From Tomocerus qinae (taxonomy: Eukaryota; Arthropoda; Collembola; Entomobryomorpha; Tomoceridae): a stretch of DNA of 64,000 bases. A program made the translations under genes and the position numbers. Positions 25,101-37,700 of the stretch are shown piece by piece. A model generated the notes under the pieces. The model was not told the DNA's origin, ran no database searches, and saw nothing but the letters and a program-made list of their open reading frames with translations. Within the stretch, counting starts at the first letter, position 1. Each line of letters opens with the position of its first letter. Location of the stretch: the NCBI GenBank assembly GCA_020055645.1, contig CM034548.1, forward strand, positions 35,638,201 to 35,702,200, in the 5' to 3' direction.

Positions 25101-28100
25101 TGATATTGAAACACACTGCGATGCTAATAAATTCAATAGTTCATGGGTTACGTGTGGGAGTAGACTCTATTTCTGGAAATTCCAAGTCGCCAACAATAAC
25201 AATGCAGTTGGCATAACTAAATACAATTGCATTATTTGATAGTCTAACGTAGAAAGCAATCCTGACTGACTGCACACGGATGCTAAATATGAGGTAGGTT
25301 GACCTACAGACTCATCAGGAGTGCGTGCCACAAATATGGTACACAATTCATTAAACTGTTTAAAGTCGAATCGAGAAACCAATTATAGCAACGAGTAATG
25401 ACGCAGAAGGACCAACTTATAATTACAGTGTAGCGTTACATTTAAATTAATAAATCATGGCTCCTTCAATTTTTCATTTACCAGTTTCCCATTTACATGC
25501 ACGCATACTTATACATGTCTCACTATTACCTCCAATTTCTTTTAACCCCCTAAACACGTTTTATGAGCTAAAAGTGGTGAAAGTGTGCTAGCAGATTTTT
25601 CGTCTACATCTGCCAATAGGTTTTATAACAAACAAAGAGCAGAATATAAAGTCGGCATGCCATACAATGAAGATACTGTTTTTAACATGAAGGTAAATGA
25701 CATGGTCATAATTTATGCCCTAGATAAACGGCTTTATAGCATGCGGAATTTACATGACATCCAATACTTGAGACAAAAAAAATATTGCAAAATATGCAAA
25801 TTGCGTTTGGTTAATGGTTGAATATGTAATATATCGAAATTATAATATTAAGTTAACTGAGGATAATGATGATAAACCGATGCAAGGGAAGTATTTTATT
25901 TTTCCAGTATCAAAGTTGAAAGTCAAACTGAAAGTCAAGCTAGAAAACTTTTAACATTTTATAAGTATCAATGTATTTACAATAGGTATGTAACCAAAAA
26001 TAGAGTATGCAACTACGCACCGATTATCGAATTCGTGGAAACAATGGTGTTTAAAGTTTAAATAGAAGAATTAAAAAAAATTTTTGCACTACTTCTGTTT
26101 AACCACATTGTTTTTCTTAAATATTGCCTGTAGATATTTATAGTAAGTACTAGTAATGCTTTTATGGATTTTTTGAATAAAAACACTTCTACTTTATTTG
26201 GTTTTGTTGGCAGAAACTTTCTAAATAATTCAATAATAGGTGTCACAAGGTCTCTCAAAGTTAAACTAATATCGTTTTTTATTCTAATGTCAAGCTTTCG
26301 ACAACCTCAGTTGTCTTCTTCAGGACAAAAATTGAAGAAATGATGGTAAAATTAACAAATGGTATACTTATGTATAATAATAAGATAACGAATTAACGAA
26401 TTGATTGTTTTGAAATTCAATTTCGTTACTACTAGGAATTATTTGAATTTGATAAATGGTGAAAGTACTGAAGACGTAAATACCAATAATAACCAGGTTG
26501 GAAGAGTCTAAACCATTATTTAGATTCACAAGCAGTCAATATTTTAACGAATAGATATTCGTATTGATGTACTGTACCAAATACCCAACTATGCATCTTA
26601 AGGTTGACACCGAAAAAGTCCAATATGCATTTACCATTGAAAAATATTGCACTTTTTATGTACCAACTTAAATTTGCATATTGGGCATATTGAAATTAAT
26701 GCTGCGAAACTATTTAGGTTTATTTTTGGTTTTCAAGAGCAACAAATTACTATTTAAAATTTTAACTTTTGAAATTGGAAGTCATAATTCCAAATTCAAA
26801 CTAGCTTCCGAATTCAAACTATTGCGATTTTTAAATATTATATTATAGAGATAGCAATGTCTCTTATAAACAGTAATTGTAACTTTAATGTTTGTTTGCG
26901 TTATTGTCGCATGAAAATACACGAAAATGTACTAACTTAAACATTCGTTTCTGCGTCTGCATTTATAATATTCATAGCGTGTTTAATGGTGGTATATTAA
27001 TTTCAGTGTAGTGTAGTTAAGGCTTTAATTAATGGGCTTCGCGTGTATCACATTGGGTGGTATACATTTAATGTCAAAGATAAAATTTAACTAGGCAAGA
27101 AACTAATGAGTGAGACCTAAAAATATAAATCTAAGACAATAAGAAACGTATAATATAGTGTATTCAAATAGATAGATAAATGTGTACTGTGGTTAAAATA
27201 AAGAAACTAAATTGCTTATTGACTTTGACAGCTTGACAGTTCGACTTGTTCAAGAGTTGTTTCACTTGTTACAAATTGTTAAATTTTTCATAAAGAGTAT
27301 AGTATCGAACGAAAATCTAGTGAAATGGGATTACAGGAGTAAGTAACAATATGAAAGCAGAAAAATTGAACCTGTTTACTAAGGCTTTTGTTTAGTCAGA
27401 TTAATAATAAGTTAGAAGGTAAAACAAAATAGTAAGCTTCTAAAATTAGAATGTTACATGTCGTATTTATTGTAACAATTAACAACTGTCATAGTTATGT
27501 CATTAGTACAATGAGTATGGCAGTCCTCTAAAAATCATTTCTTCTCTGTGAAACCAAATCAAGGTAGACAGGAGACAAATATCACTTAGTTTACAATAGT
27601 CTAAAGTATGTAATTACCTTCATTACATTGACAATAGCAAGTTATATAAAGCCACGTTACAATTTCACTTGGGAGTAAAAAATTCTCGCATCATTTATAA
27701 CAAAACACAAAATGATAGTTTAAACGTGAGACCTATTTCCGCCAATAGCTCATTTTAAGGGTTTAAAAGAAGTGTTAGCGATTTAAGGCTAGTTTAATTT
27801 AAAGCGCCAATATCTTGTAGGAGATAAAACATTTTCAACGCTTATTTATAGATCGATCAACAAAATAAGTCAATATTAAGATATAGTTAATCTACATTTA
27901 GATGTGTATTTAGTATAGAAAATAATGAGTTTTCTATTGACTAGAATAGATTTGACTGACGAGTTTGTGACACACTTTAAGGAGGGGTGGGGACTTTCAG
28001 CGTATATTACTCAGAGCAATGGACTAAACGTACAGGCATGCGGTTTTCTATTTCAGAATTTACAAAGATTTTTAAGACGAGCATGAAAGCCCAATTTTCA

Positions 28101-28648
28101 AAAATCATTTTTTAAGTCATCGAAAATTCAATTTGAAAATTTTGATTTTGAGTGGGGAAATACATGTAAGAAATATATTTTGAATTTTTGTTCACATTTG
28201 CAGACACAAATTCAAAAAAAGGTGCCTCATGCTCTCCCTCATTTTTTCCCCTCTTTTTTATGGCATTTTTGTTATATTTTTACGTTTTTCCAAAATCTTG
28301 AAATCATTTTTTAAAGATTTTACATGCAAAATTTTGCCTAAGAACTGCGACAAAAATTGCGGGAGGACAGCACGGAGTATTCATAAATAATGGTGGAAAT
28401 ACAACCAACAAACACAATTGTACAATTGTTGATTGTGCATTCCTTTAGAATTACGAAATGTTATTTCTGACAGTTTCCTATCAGTTTTAATTTTTTAATC
28501 ATTTAACCCTAAAATTCTTGACCTCGCCCCTCATCAAACTCTACATCTGAAAAGGATAAATTGAGGTGGTAAGTATAAGAGAACTAATTCGAGGTGACAT
28601 ATTAATTATATAAATTACTAGCAGCATCAAATTTTGCAATTATATTTT
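22188..28648. other. Long gene-free spacer
   Basis: No gene is supportable on either strand. Small things seen: a 34-bp direct duplication at 24389-24456 (AGTACTGACTT..TTTACTTCTA), and at 26290-26330 the string AAGCTTTCGACAACCTCAG followed by TTGTCTTCTTCAGG. That string resembles the terminal signature of Penelope-like retroelements, but no reverse transcriptase is nearby. A 78-codon ORF at 25585-25821 is not recognised and does not look spliced to anything. Confidence 0.4.
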
Positions 28649-29160
28649 CATGTTTCAGCAGTAACTATCACCGTGGTCAACCAGATTTAGAAGCCAGACT
28701 CGACTAGGAGTCCAAACCTTCGAAAATATCATTCTGTTTGATCTTGAAATCCTCGTCAGCTGATACGGGTAAAAAATTGCGAATTAAGATTAATTTCTTA
28801 TTGCAAATTAGTAGTTTCGAAATCATCATTTTTATAAACTACATCTTGGAGTATTATAACTAGTTTTTTTGTATTTCAACAGTAATTGTCACCGACTGTG
28901 TTTAGTTGCATGAATTGACTGGGAATCCAATAAGATCATTGTTTGCAATCCTCAAAACGTCGTAGAGCATACATAGCAATTCGGGTAAACAGAATAGTTT
29001 ATTATTGCATATTACTAGATACGATATTCCTATTTTTAAAACGTGAAGCATGAATAGTGTAACTCATTATTCATATTTCAGCAGTGTCACCGTGGTCAAC
29101 TAGAGTAAGAAGCCAGACTCGACAAGACATCAACGTATAGATCAAAATATACAATCCTCA
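28649..29160 (+). repeat. Three exon-like direct repeats (period about 200-220 bp)
   Basis: Copies start at about 28649, 28871 and 29069. Each has a pyrimidine/T-rich stretch ending TTTCAG or TTTCAACAG, then GT(AACTAT)CACCG and, in copies 1 and 3, TGGTCAAC followed by GAAGCCAGACTCGAC. Copies 1 and 2 end in CGGGTAAA, which reads as a splice donor. All frames contain stops. They look like repeated non-coding exons or the subterminal repeats of the transposon that follows. Confidence 0.55.
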
Positions 29161-29277
29161 TTTAATTGGCAATATTATTGTATACAAGACAGTCAGACAA
29201 GAAGTATTGTGATACTCGTACAAACGTTTGAGTGGGATACCCAAACGGCTACACCCCGGTAGACGATTTTTTGCACG

Positions 29278-30188
29278 ATGGGTGAAAAATGCGGACATAG
29301 ACCAATCAAGACTAGAATTAAAAACTTTAAGCCAAAAAAGCTTATTCCTGTTGTGCTAGAAAATCAAAGCAAAAAAGAGAACGAAATTTGGGACATTAAT
29401 GGAAGAAGAATGGTTTCAGTCGAATCATTACAAATACTAATCCAAGAAACACAAAAGAATGTGAAATTTTGCCTCAAAAGTGATTAAAATTTTTTTAAAA
29501 GAGACATGGATTGGACTGCGTCGCAGATTTCACATTGCATGTGGCCACTGCGGTCGGCAGTTTACAGTCTTGATGGACTCTCAAAACAATTCCTTACCAA
29601 TCAATACTGCCGCAGTTTGGGGAACAATGGAATCTGGTGGGGGCTATGATTCTCTTTTCGATTTACTAAAAATAATGGATATCCCTCCAATTAATTTTAA
29701 ATTATACAAATCAAATGAATATAAAATACATGAATACCAAGAACTATCTTTGATTCAAAATTTAAAAGAAAATGGCAAGGAAGAACTACGATTAGCCCTA
29801 GAAGATGAAAAAACTTTACTATGATGGTATTCCATGTATAGCAATAAGTTGTGACGGTAGTTAGGGAAAGCTATCGTACGGAGACTCATACAAATCTCTT
29901 TCTGGTTGTGCGGTTATCATCGGAGTACGAACTGGTAAACTGTTGCACATCGACATTCGAAATAAATGCTGCTACACTTGTTTAGTTCATCCTGATTCTC
30001 CGCACAAATGTTTTAAAAACTATAACGGAACAAGCACTTCAATAGAAACAGATGTAATTGTCGAAGGATTTCTCAAAAGTGAAGAAATGCATGGGATGTA
30101 TTACTCACAAATGATAGCTGACCAAGATTCGAGTGTTTTTGTTAATGTACAAGAATCCATGAAAACTAAATTTGGATTAAATGAATGA
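29278..30188 (+). mobile_element. Degenerate Mutator-like transposase fragment
   Basis: Pieces in order: 29278-29487, 29480-29824, 29825-30188. Together they match the Mutator-like transposase domain family seen in arthropod genomes: a CGHCG zinc pair, TAAVWGTMESGGGY, SCDGS.GK, SGCAVIIG, CYTC, a CFKNYNGTSTSIE block, DVIVEGF, HGMYY and DQDSSV. It is broken by frame changes near 29480 and 29822 and by an in-frame TAG at about 29863, where the family normally has Trp. It stops early at 30188 compared with full-length relatives, so the catalytic C-terminal part is missing. A dead copy. Confidence 0.75.
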
Positions 30189-30885
30189 CTGAATGACAAT
30201 TTAATTAATGGAAAAATTATATGGTAAATTGCAATAATGTGTAATGTTATTTGGATGTAGAAATGAATGCAATTACTTTATAGACTATATAATTTTTTGA
30301 GTGTAGGATAGAAATTCAAAAATTTTACAGCTCACGAGTGGGATTTGTAATGGTAATTACCCCGGAGTGACAATTTAATTGATTCAAAATTTATAATTAC
30401 TACATTTTTACATTATTTCAAAGTGCATGATAATAATATGTAATGTTATTGGGTAGCAATCCTAATATGGTGTAAATAATCAATTCATTTTAATTATAAT
30501 ATAATGTTTTATTGTTTAATCATGTGTCATCCAATAGCCAATGTTATCATAAAAATACTTACTCCCACTCGTCATCATTTACATTACTTTGAGTCGCTGA
30601 TCCCCCAAAGTCCCACTTATCATCATCAAAAAGTTTTGAATTTGCATTACCAAAAATACCCTAATGCTCTAGCAGATGAGAACGATATTTTTTCGGCTTT
30701 GCATACCCACAGGTACATTTTTCCCATTTTAGATGTTCCTTTTTCTTTTTCATCGGCAGATCGCTCTTCGTCAAATTCAGGACAGCGAAAACTTTGTAGA
30801 CTTGGGTGGATTTTCAAAAATCATTTCATCCGGTGATAGCACAGCATAGTCAGTCGGGCATCAATAATTTCCGAATGATGACCAT
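30189..30885. other. Short spacer, nothing assigned
   Basis: AT-rich sequence between the transposase relic and the exonuclease-like gene. A 110-codon ORF at 30504-30836 on + has no recognisable features. Confidence 0.4.
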
Positions 30886-33191
30886 TTATGTTTTGCCGGT
30901 CGACCCCAAAAAATGCTTGCTTAAATACGACATTCCAACTTTCTGTTTTTTCATATCAACGTAAAAATCTTGAATGTCGATTAGTTGACTAGCTTCAACG
31001 GTGTTAGCATTCAAATCCAATGACTCCAAATATTTTTGTATTTCAGTTGCAACGACCACTTTTCCTTTTAGACACGACTTTATATAAGGCAATGTCTGTT
31101 AAAATTAATTTGTATTTAATTTCGTGGAAATTTCATGAGTGAGTAGTAGCATAAAATAAGTAATTGTAATCCCAGTAGATCATTAAATAAAAAAAGATAA
31201 TCACAAACCTCCTCTAATGTTTTTCCATTAGCTACCATTTCCTTGGTTATCCCTGTTAGGTTAGTAAAATATTTGCATATTTTCGGATAATTTATAATTG
31301 CCCACAGTAAAAGTTTGCCTTTTTCATTGACCACGGCAATTGATGACGCTGCTTGCTTATGACTTCCCTGGAGTTCTAATTTCTCTACGTCAAAAGAAAC
31401 CTCCTTAGCTTCAGCGATCAAATTACCTCTGTAAATAAACGGCACCTATTTCCAATTATAATAGTGTAATTAAAATCTTGCCAACTCATTAAATATTTTT
31501 AAACATCCTCAATTAAACTGACTTACGGTAGGGAAATGAGGTAAGCCACAATTTAAAATTTTGGGGCCAGGAACTGGTGCTGCACCGAGGTCAATCGGGT
31601 TGGAGGGCCTACTCACAGACGTCTCCTGACCCTCATTAGGAGGCATAGCAGCTTTTGGCTTCTTGTTAATCTCCACGATAAGATTTTTAGCAGAGTTCAT
31701 TTGGATGCGGCTGCACGGACTACGCTTGACAATTTCAGAAGTCAGGCAGTGGTAAGCATCTGGTGTCAAATGTTTTGACATTTCCAAAATGTCTTCCTGT
31801 TAATTTAAAATAATAAGTATACTATTCTTACTGAATTAACTTTAAGTGATGATTGATGCCTAAAAGTAATAAATGACTCGGAGAGAAATGAAGTACTTAC
31901 CACCTCTTTTGGAATATAATATATTGCCTTTTTTGTGGAGGCAAAGATGCACATGTTTTGTGACTCATTGTTGTACTGCAAATTAAATGGTATATTAGGT
32001 ACAGTATCGCAATATTTTTAAGATATAAAAAACGTTATCTGATACAAGTCGTTAGTACGGTAGTAATGTACTTACCCAGATATTTATGATTCAGGTCAGA
32101 TTATCACCAAACAAAATTGAAGTGAGGACAGTTTTTGGCTTGTTTGAAAAGTAAACTAATAATAAGCAATACCCTCATTGCGTTTGTTTACGATATTGAG
32201 CTAATAATATTGTATCGCAATTTATGCACACCTCGCAAAGTGTCACAGTATTTATCCTTCTTGCTCTGAAAGTTACCACCCCTCCTTAATAGAGATGTTT
32301 GCATAACTTTGTTCACGGTTTCGGTTTTTTCAGAAGAGTTCTAACGCTTATATGTTATATGAATGGCCAGGACAACTATTTAACTTATTTAATGAGATTG
32401 CATTGCAAATACACTGAAACAACTTTTTCCCCGTGTGTAGGAGGACACGAAAGTAATGACTACATCAACATGTCTCTTATTGTGGCAATAACTTTATATT
32501 GCAGATAGTTCCTTCAACTGCTTTGGCATAAAAATTGGTAGTAAATACATTTAATGCTACTAAAACTATGTATTTGGCTATATAAATGGCAATTCTGTCT
32601 GTAGGAAATTTGAGTCTGTGGGAACTAACAAAACTTGTTACAAGTTAATATCAAATTGCAATATTGATTAAAACATTTGGTTCTCAATTATGAGTTCGTC
32701 CAGCCCGACACTTTCACTGTCTGGCTGTCCTACATTAACGGAGCTTGAATATACTTGCCTGGGTCAAAGGGCCAATTTTATTTCGTTGACATACTGCATG
32801 CGATGTAATATGATACTTTTAATTATTGGATAGAAAAGAATGAATCATCCCCAATTAAAATAAAGACGATTTTTAGCGTAATACTTTAAAAGTGGGATTC
32901 GTAGGCAGGTTAATAATCAGCTAATGCACATCCAAAGTAATTGAATTGCAATTACGATGTCAGTAGGTGTCCTGTGCTGATAAGGATCAATATTATGTGT
33001 AATTATAACAAAAATGTATAAACTTACTTGACATGATTGGCCCGAGATGAAGAATCTTTAGGAGAGTCACGACAGGTAAAGGTATTCGCTACAGAGGAAA
33101 AAAATCTGCTGATAGATTCCCAACTGGTGGAAGTAGTCGATCGTGCTTCAGATGAATGATTATTAAAACCTGTCCAATCAAAAAATTCCAT
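30886..33191 (-). CDS. Degenerate REXO/ISG20-like exonuclease-fold protein, 6 exons
   Basis: Exons: 33191-33028, 32265-32232, 31975-31901, 31796-31527, 31445-31209, 31095-30886; phases agree, 329 aa. Residues 192-325 resemble the DEDDh exonuclease fold of REXO/ISG20 proteins (3'-5' RNA/DNA trimming): SFDVEKLEL has the first Asp and Glu (D200, E202), followed by ASSIAVVNEKG, YFTNLTGI, an LKGKVVV strand, IDI (D300) and SYLSKHFLG. The expected VGH..DL segment reads VATEIQKYL, so the third acidic residue is replaced by Tyr (282). The protein ends right after the LG motif, before the final H..DA motif. It is therefore probably inactive. The 180 N-terminal residues are not recognised; the 34-nt exon 2 is the weakest join. 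It could be a decaying gene. Confidence 0.55.
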
Positions 33192-34364
33192 AATGTTCGA
33201 TATAGGTAGAAAAACAATTTTACAAACGACCACCTAGTAATTTTCGACAGTTCTGGGAGCCAAATAATATTCTTTATAGGGTACAGGAAGGAAACAACAA
33301 TTTCAAGTCTCCCAAGGTTTTCTACCTTTAAATACTACACGTTGAGAAATCCAGTCAACTCGTTTAATTATTGGGGCAGTCAATTATGCAATTATTCATG
33401 GGGTTTACACGTGCCTTGTCTACCAATAAACATTAATGTCATTAGGATCTGCATATCTGGAAATTAATATTTTACCCGGACACATCTAGACTTGAAAAAT
33501 TAATTTGTGTTAAATAATTGATATGTTTTTCGCGGTGCTTATATGAAAGTTACGTACAGATACATATTTCTCGGCAACTCGTTACTAAATATATAGCTCC
33601 ACACCAAGAAAAAGCAGACTGGTGTATCTACTAGTACAATCAATAGGTTTAACTAAGCTGTCATTGTCATCGGAGTCATCAGCAAAAATCAACGACATAA
33701 AATATGCAAGCAAAACATAATGTGCAATAACACGTCATTATTTAATTTCCTTTCCAAATTGCCCATGCAATGAAAAGATGTAGAGGAAGATATGCACTTT
33801 TCTTTGTGCATGTACTCTGTTTCCCACGACAATGCAGCAAAACTTTGCCTATCATCGAAAAACCACGATTTTATCATCAACCGTTCGATAATTCGATTGT
33901 AAAGTAATGTCACATTAATGTCCTACTACAACCATTCCATTTTACATCTTGCTTACGCTAAACTATTCATGCAACTATTTACATAAAGTTCCCACTACGA
34001 CCTTGAACCACATTTATTTTGTATAGATAATTACGTCAGGTACGATACGATCAAAGAACCTTTTCTTTATACAAAACTCTACTTCCACCTTTGAAAATTT
34101 GTTTCATAATATAATTTCTGCTATTTTGCTATTAATTGCACCATAAAGACTATAAATCAGGTAGAAAATTAATGCATTAATTTTTGTCAAATTATTGACT
34201 ACTCCTTAAAATGCTATTCTTGGAAATTTTAGTTTCTACATCAAATATAAAATGGGGATATGTTGATTTGAGATGGTTAAAAGGGCTTATGGTGGTATTT
34301 GTGCAGTGTTAATGGTGGCTATCGATAAATGGTGTAGATAATCATGCAAAGTAAAAAAAGATGC
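33192..34364. other. Spacer, nothing assigned
   Basis: AT-rich. Short ORFs here are without recognisable motifs or usable splice sites. Confidence 0.4.
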
Positions 34365-34736
34365 TTAACGACAGTAACCATTGATTTCTTCGGCAGGATC
34401 TCTGGAAGGTGATTGAGAGATGAGTCTTCTAGTGTCAAGAGCGATACAAGGTGACGGAAGAGCAGAGTCAGTCGTTTTAGGCCATTTGATTTCACACATA
34501 CTGCGAGCTAGATTTGTGACATTAGCATTTGCACTGGAATTGGAAGGCACAGCTCCTGCAGTGTATGAAATGAGTTCCAAAGCCAATTCCGTCTCAATAG
34601 GATGTCTCTTATTTTGAAAATGTCGTCGCTTGCGATAGCGTGGAACTGTAGAAGTTCGAGTTTGACAAAACCGGTCATGTCCAATCACATCGTCACGTCC
34701 ACCGCCTCCATTTGCCTTGATTCCCAATTTGAACAT
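34365..34736 (-). CDS. Unassigned ORF or terminal exon, 123 codons
   Basis: The frame runs from ATG 34736 to TAA 34365 and is one of the few ORFs in 33-40 kb with protein-like composition. It has a Gly-run (ANGGGGRDD), a basic patch (RYRKRRH) and a Ser/Thr/Pro-rich end. A possible splice acceptor (TTGAAAG) lies just upstream, so it may be the last exon of a gene starting further right. I do not recognise a family. An overlapping + ORF (34420-34617) is treated as its shadow. Confidence 0.3.
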   Translation of the reverse strand: MFKLGIKANGGGGRDDVIGHDRFCQTRTSTVPRYRKRRHFQNKRHPIETELALELISYTAGAVPSNSSANANVTNLARSMCEIKWPKTTDSALPSPCIALDTRRLISQSPSRDPAEEINGYCR

Positions 34737-37700
34737 TTCCAAAGACCACTTTCAATAGACACTACTCACCTATCCTGAGATAGCTCGAATTTCGAGTTTT
34801 GGGATACCACAAGGAATGTAATTCTATTCTGCTTAATTCCCTCCGGTGTATAAACCTAAATGTAGGTTGTTAGTCCTTTTTGCACTCACTAAAGGACTTT
34901 TTCTGACTTGGAAGATTGAACTAGTATATTTTTGTTGGTATCCACATCCATTTACTACACAGAGATCTATCCATTCGACGGGACGAAGAAAAAGACTGCT
35001 CTAATGACAAGTATGTACATTTCACATGGATACATCCTTATTTCCAGGTGAGGAAACACTAATAAGTGTCAACTAAATCATAGATTGTTGAAGAGTTCAG
35101 AGACATAATCCTGTAGCTTGGACTTGATTTGATTTGTTTATCCATCCCAAGATGACTTTACATTATGTAGTACACTTTACACTTATGGAATTGACTGGAG
35201 CGTGTGTATGGAAGAACTCTTAACAAATGAAGGTCACAAAACTATAATTTAGTAAGAAAAGAAGTGGGGGAAGGATAAGGGTGGATAATGAGAGAGGGTG
35301 AGAATGTGGCACTGACAATTAGGTGACAAGTAGTGGTGGAGAGAGACGCAGGTATTGTGGCAGTTCGAAGACGGAGAGTGGAGAGATGGAACAAAGAAAG
35401 AAAGTCTAGTGGAAAGTCGGAGGCAACGCAGTCGAACGTGTCCAGTCGGAGCGGAGAAAGTCGAAGAGGCTCCTGTGTTAAGAGCCCAACTTAACTTTCT
35501 ACTCGTTGACTATAGTGAGGATGGACGCCGTCGCTACTCCACTGAACTGAACTACTTTCTTTCCGTCTTTCTCCTTTTCTTCCGTTGAATTCATGCACTG
35601 ACTGTTGTTGGGTGAGTGAGTGAGCTCACTTCACTGGGTTCCGTTCACTGATAGAAAATGCACGCAAATTGTTCAAGAAAACATTCCATTGCCCAACTTA
35701 CAATACTCAAATGTGCTTTCGGACTCCTACCTGCAGCACAATAGAGTTGTACTCAATTGTCAAGACTGGGCTCGCTCGACTCATCGATGGATAATATGGA
35801 CTATCCCCGTTTCCTATTATGTCTGTCCTCCTGTGTATTATTAGAATATTGCACAAGCTACCTATACTATTCTAGGATCTCAAAACCCGACTTTTTTCTA
35901 TTTCCACCTTTCCATGCGTTTTCATTTTTGCTACTCAACCATTGCTTTCTCTCTATAATAATATGTAATGCAAAGCCTAATCAGCATAATAATGATATGA
36001 TCTCGCAATTATAAACCTACACGTCATTAGACCATTATGGCTTTAGCCAAGCTCACGATACAGAAAGCAATTTCCCCGAATATTCTGCAGAGGTCAAATC
36101 TTCAGATCATTCCATGGATTAGAACCTCGAGAACTTATACAGAATATATAGCACGGTATTAGCGTAATTTAAAGTACCTTGTTACCTTGTGCAGGAAGGT
36201 AATAGGTACCTACTTGATGTTTTTACAGATTGTACTTGACATCTGCACACGAATGAGGATCACTTAAACTAAAACTGAACTGAACTTGGAATACATAATG
36301 TGATAATAATTCTATTCACACACAACAAAATGTACACAGCACTCACAAGGACACTAAATACACTCCTTTCTTTGCAGTTTGCATGGCAAACAGTACAATC
36401 GCTTTTTCACTATCACATTGCCTCATGCAAAATACAAACTCGCAAACAAGCACGATATAATAAAGATACTAATACAACATTTATTTCACAAGTCTCCCAC
36501 ATATTTACCGCATAAACAACAAATGCGCAAAATACAGTTTTTAGGCTAAATTCTTCCGTTATATAATTCATAGCATTATGACTGTAATTTACTAGTATAA
36601 AAGATATTTATTATGACTGTGCAAATAATGCTACTGAATACAACAAACTATATACTTACTATATACTTTACTGTAAGTACTACTTGCAAATTAATGAATA
36701 ATATATTCAGATACCTTAAAGTGCTCTAATTTTTTTTACCTTTTTTGATAGTAATTTGACTAGCTATATTATTTCTGTCTGGATTCCGTGACTACAATTT
36801 TCTGTGGCATCTTGGTACATGAATTTTTATTATCGACATATAGAACGTGTTTGCAGTAAGTAGGTGGGAATGGGAGGGAAGAATAATATTATTATAGCAC
36901 CTCCTGTAATTGAAGTAAACACGCAACGCGGCTGAAAAATGAAAGAATGAAAATAAAACGAAATGCAATGGAACGCAATAGTGCATGATTGGACGTAATC
37001 AAGAATTTCGTCTGGGTAATAAAGATATGTAAATATATGTAAGTAGAACATGTGTATCTCGGTGTACACACGCTGTACTATTTAGTACTACGTAACAGTA
37101 AGGAGAGAAGGTAGTGTCTCTTGTCAATACATTAAGTATAATTTGTATGTTTTAATGTACGTTGGTGTCCGTCCGTAGTGAATAAAGTATGCAATGTCTT
37201 TTACTTTGCCATTTCCTGTAGGTTGCTAAAAGTTGGCATGCAGCAATGCGAAGTTTCAGTATGCATGATGTGGCCTTCTCGATTCTTATGCCCATTAGCA
37301 CAAGTAGTAAGTGCTCCAACTGTCTAATATTCTATTGCAATGCAAATATCTTGTAGCTGAATGGAAGCGACGAGGTTTGAATGCTAACGTTTCACTAAGT
37401 GTTACAAGTATGTGTATTTTAGTGCAAGTACATAGAAGTCTATTACAAAAAAAATTCGAAATAAAGACATGACTATGCAATTAAATTAGAGAGAAAGCAT
37501 TTTCACGGCTTCGCTGAATTCAATCTGTCTATCTCAGTGTCTATACAATAGAATATTATGTGTACTGACAAATGTGTCCTAGATGCATGGCTATAGACAC
37601 TTCTTCCATCTATTATATATTCAGTTGTAGAGGAAAGCCCATACAATATTATCCTACCGTTGCCCTGTCACTCTTTTGAATACTTCACTTGAAACTTTCA

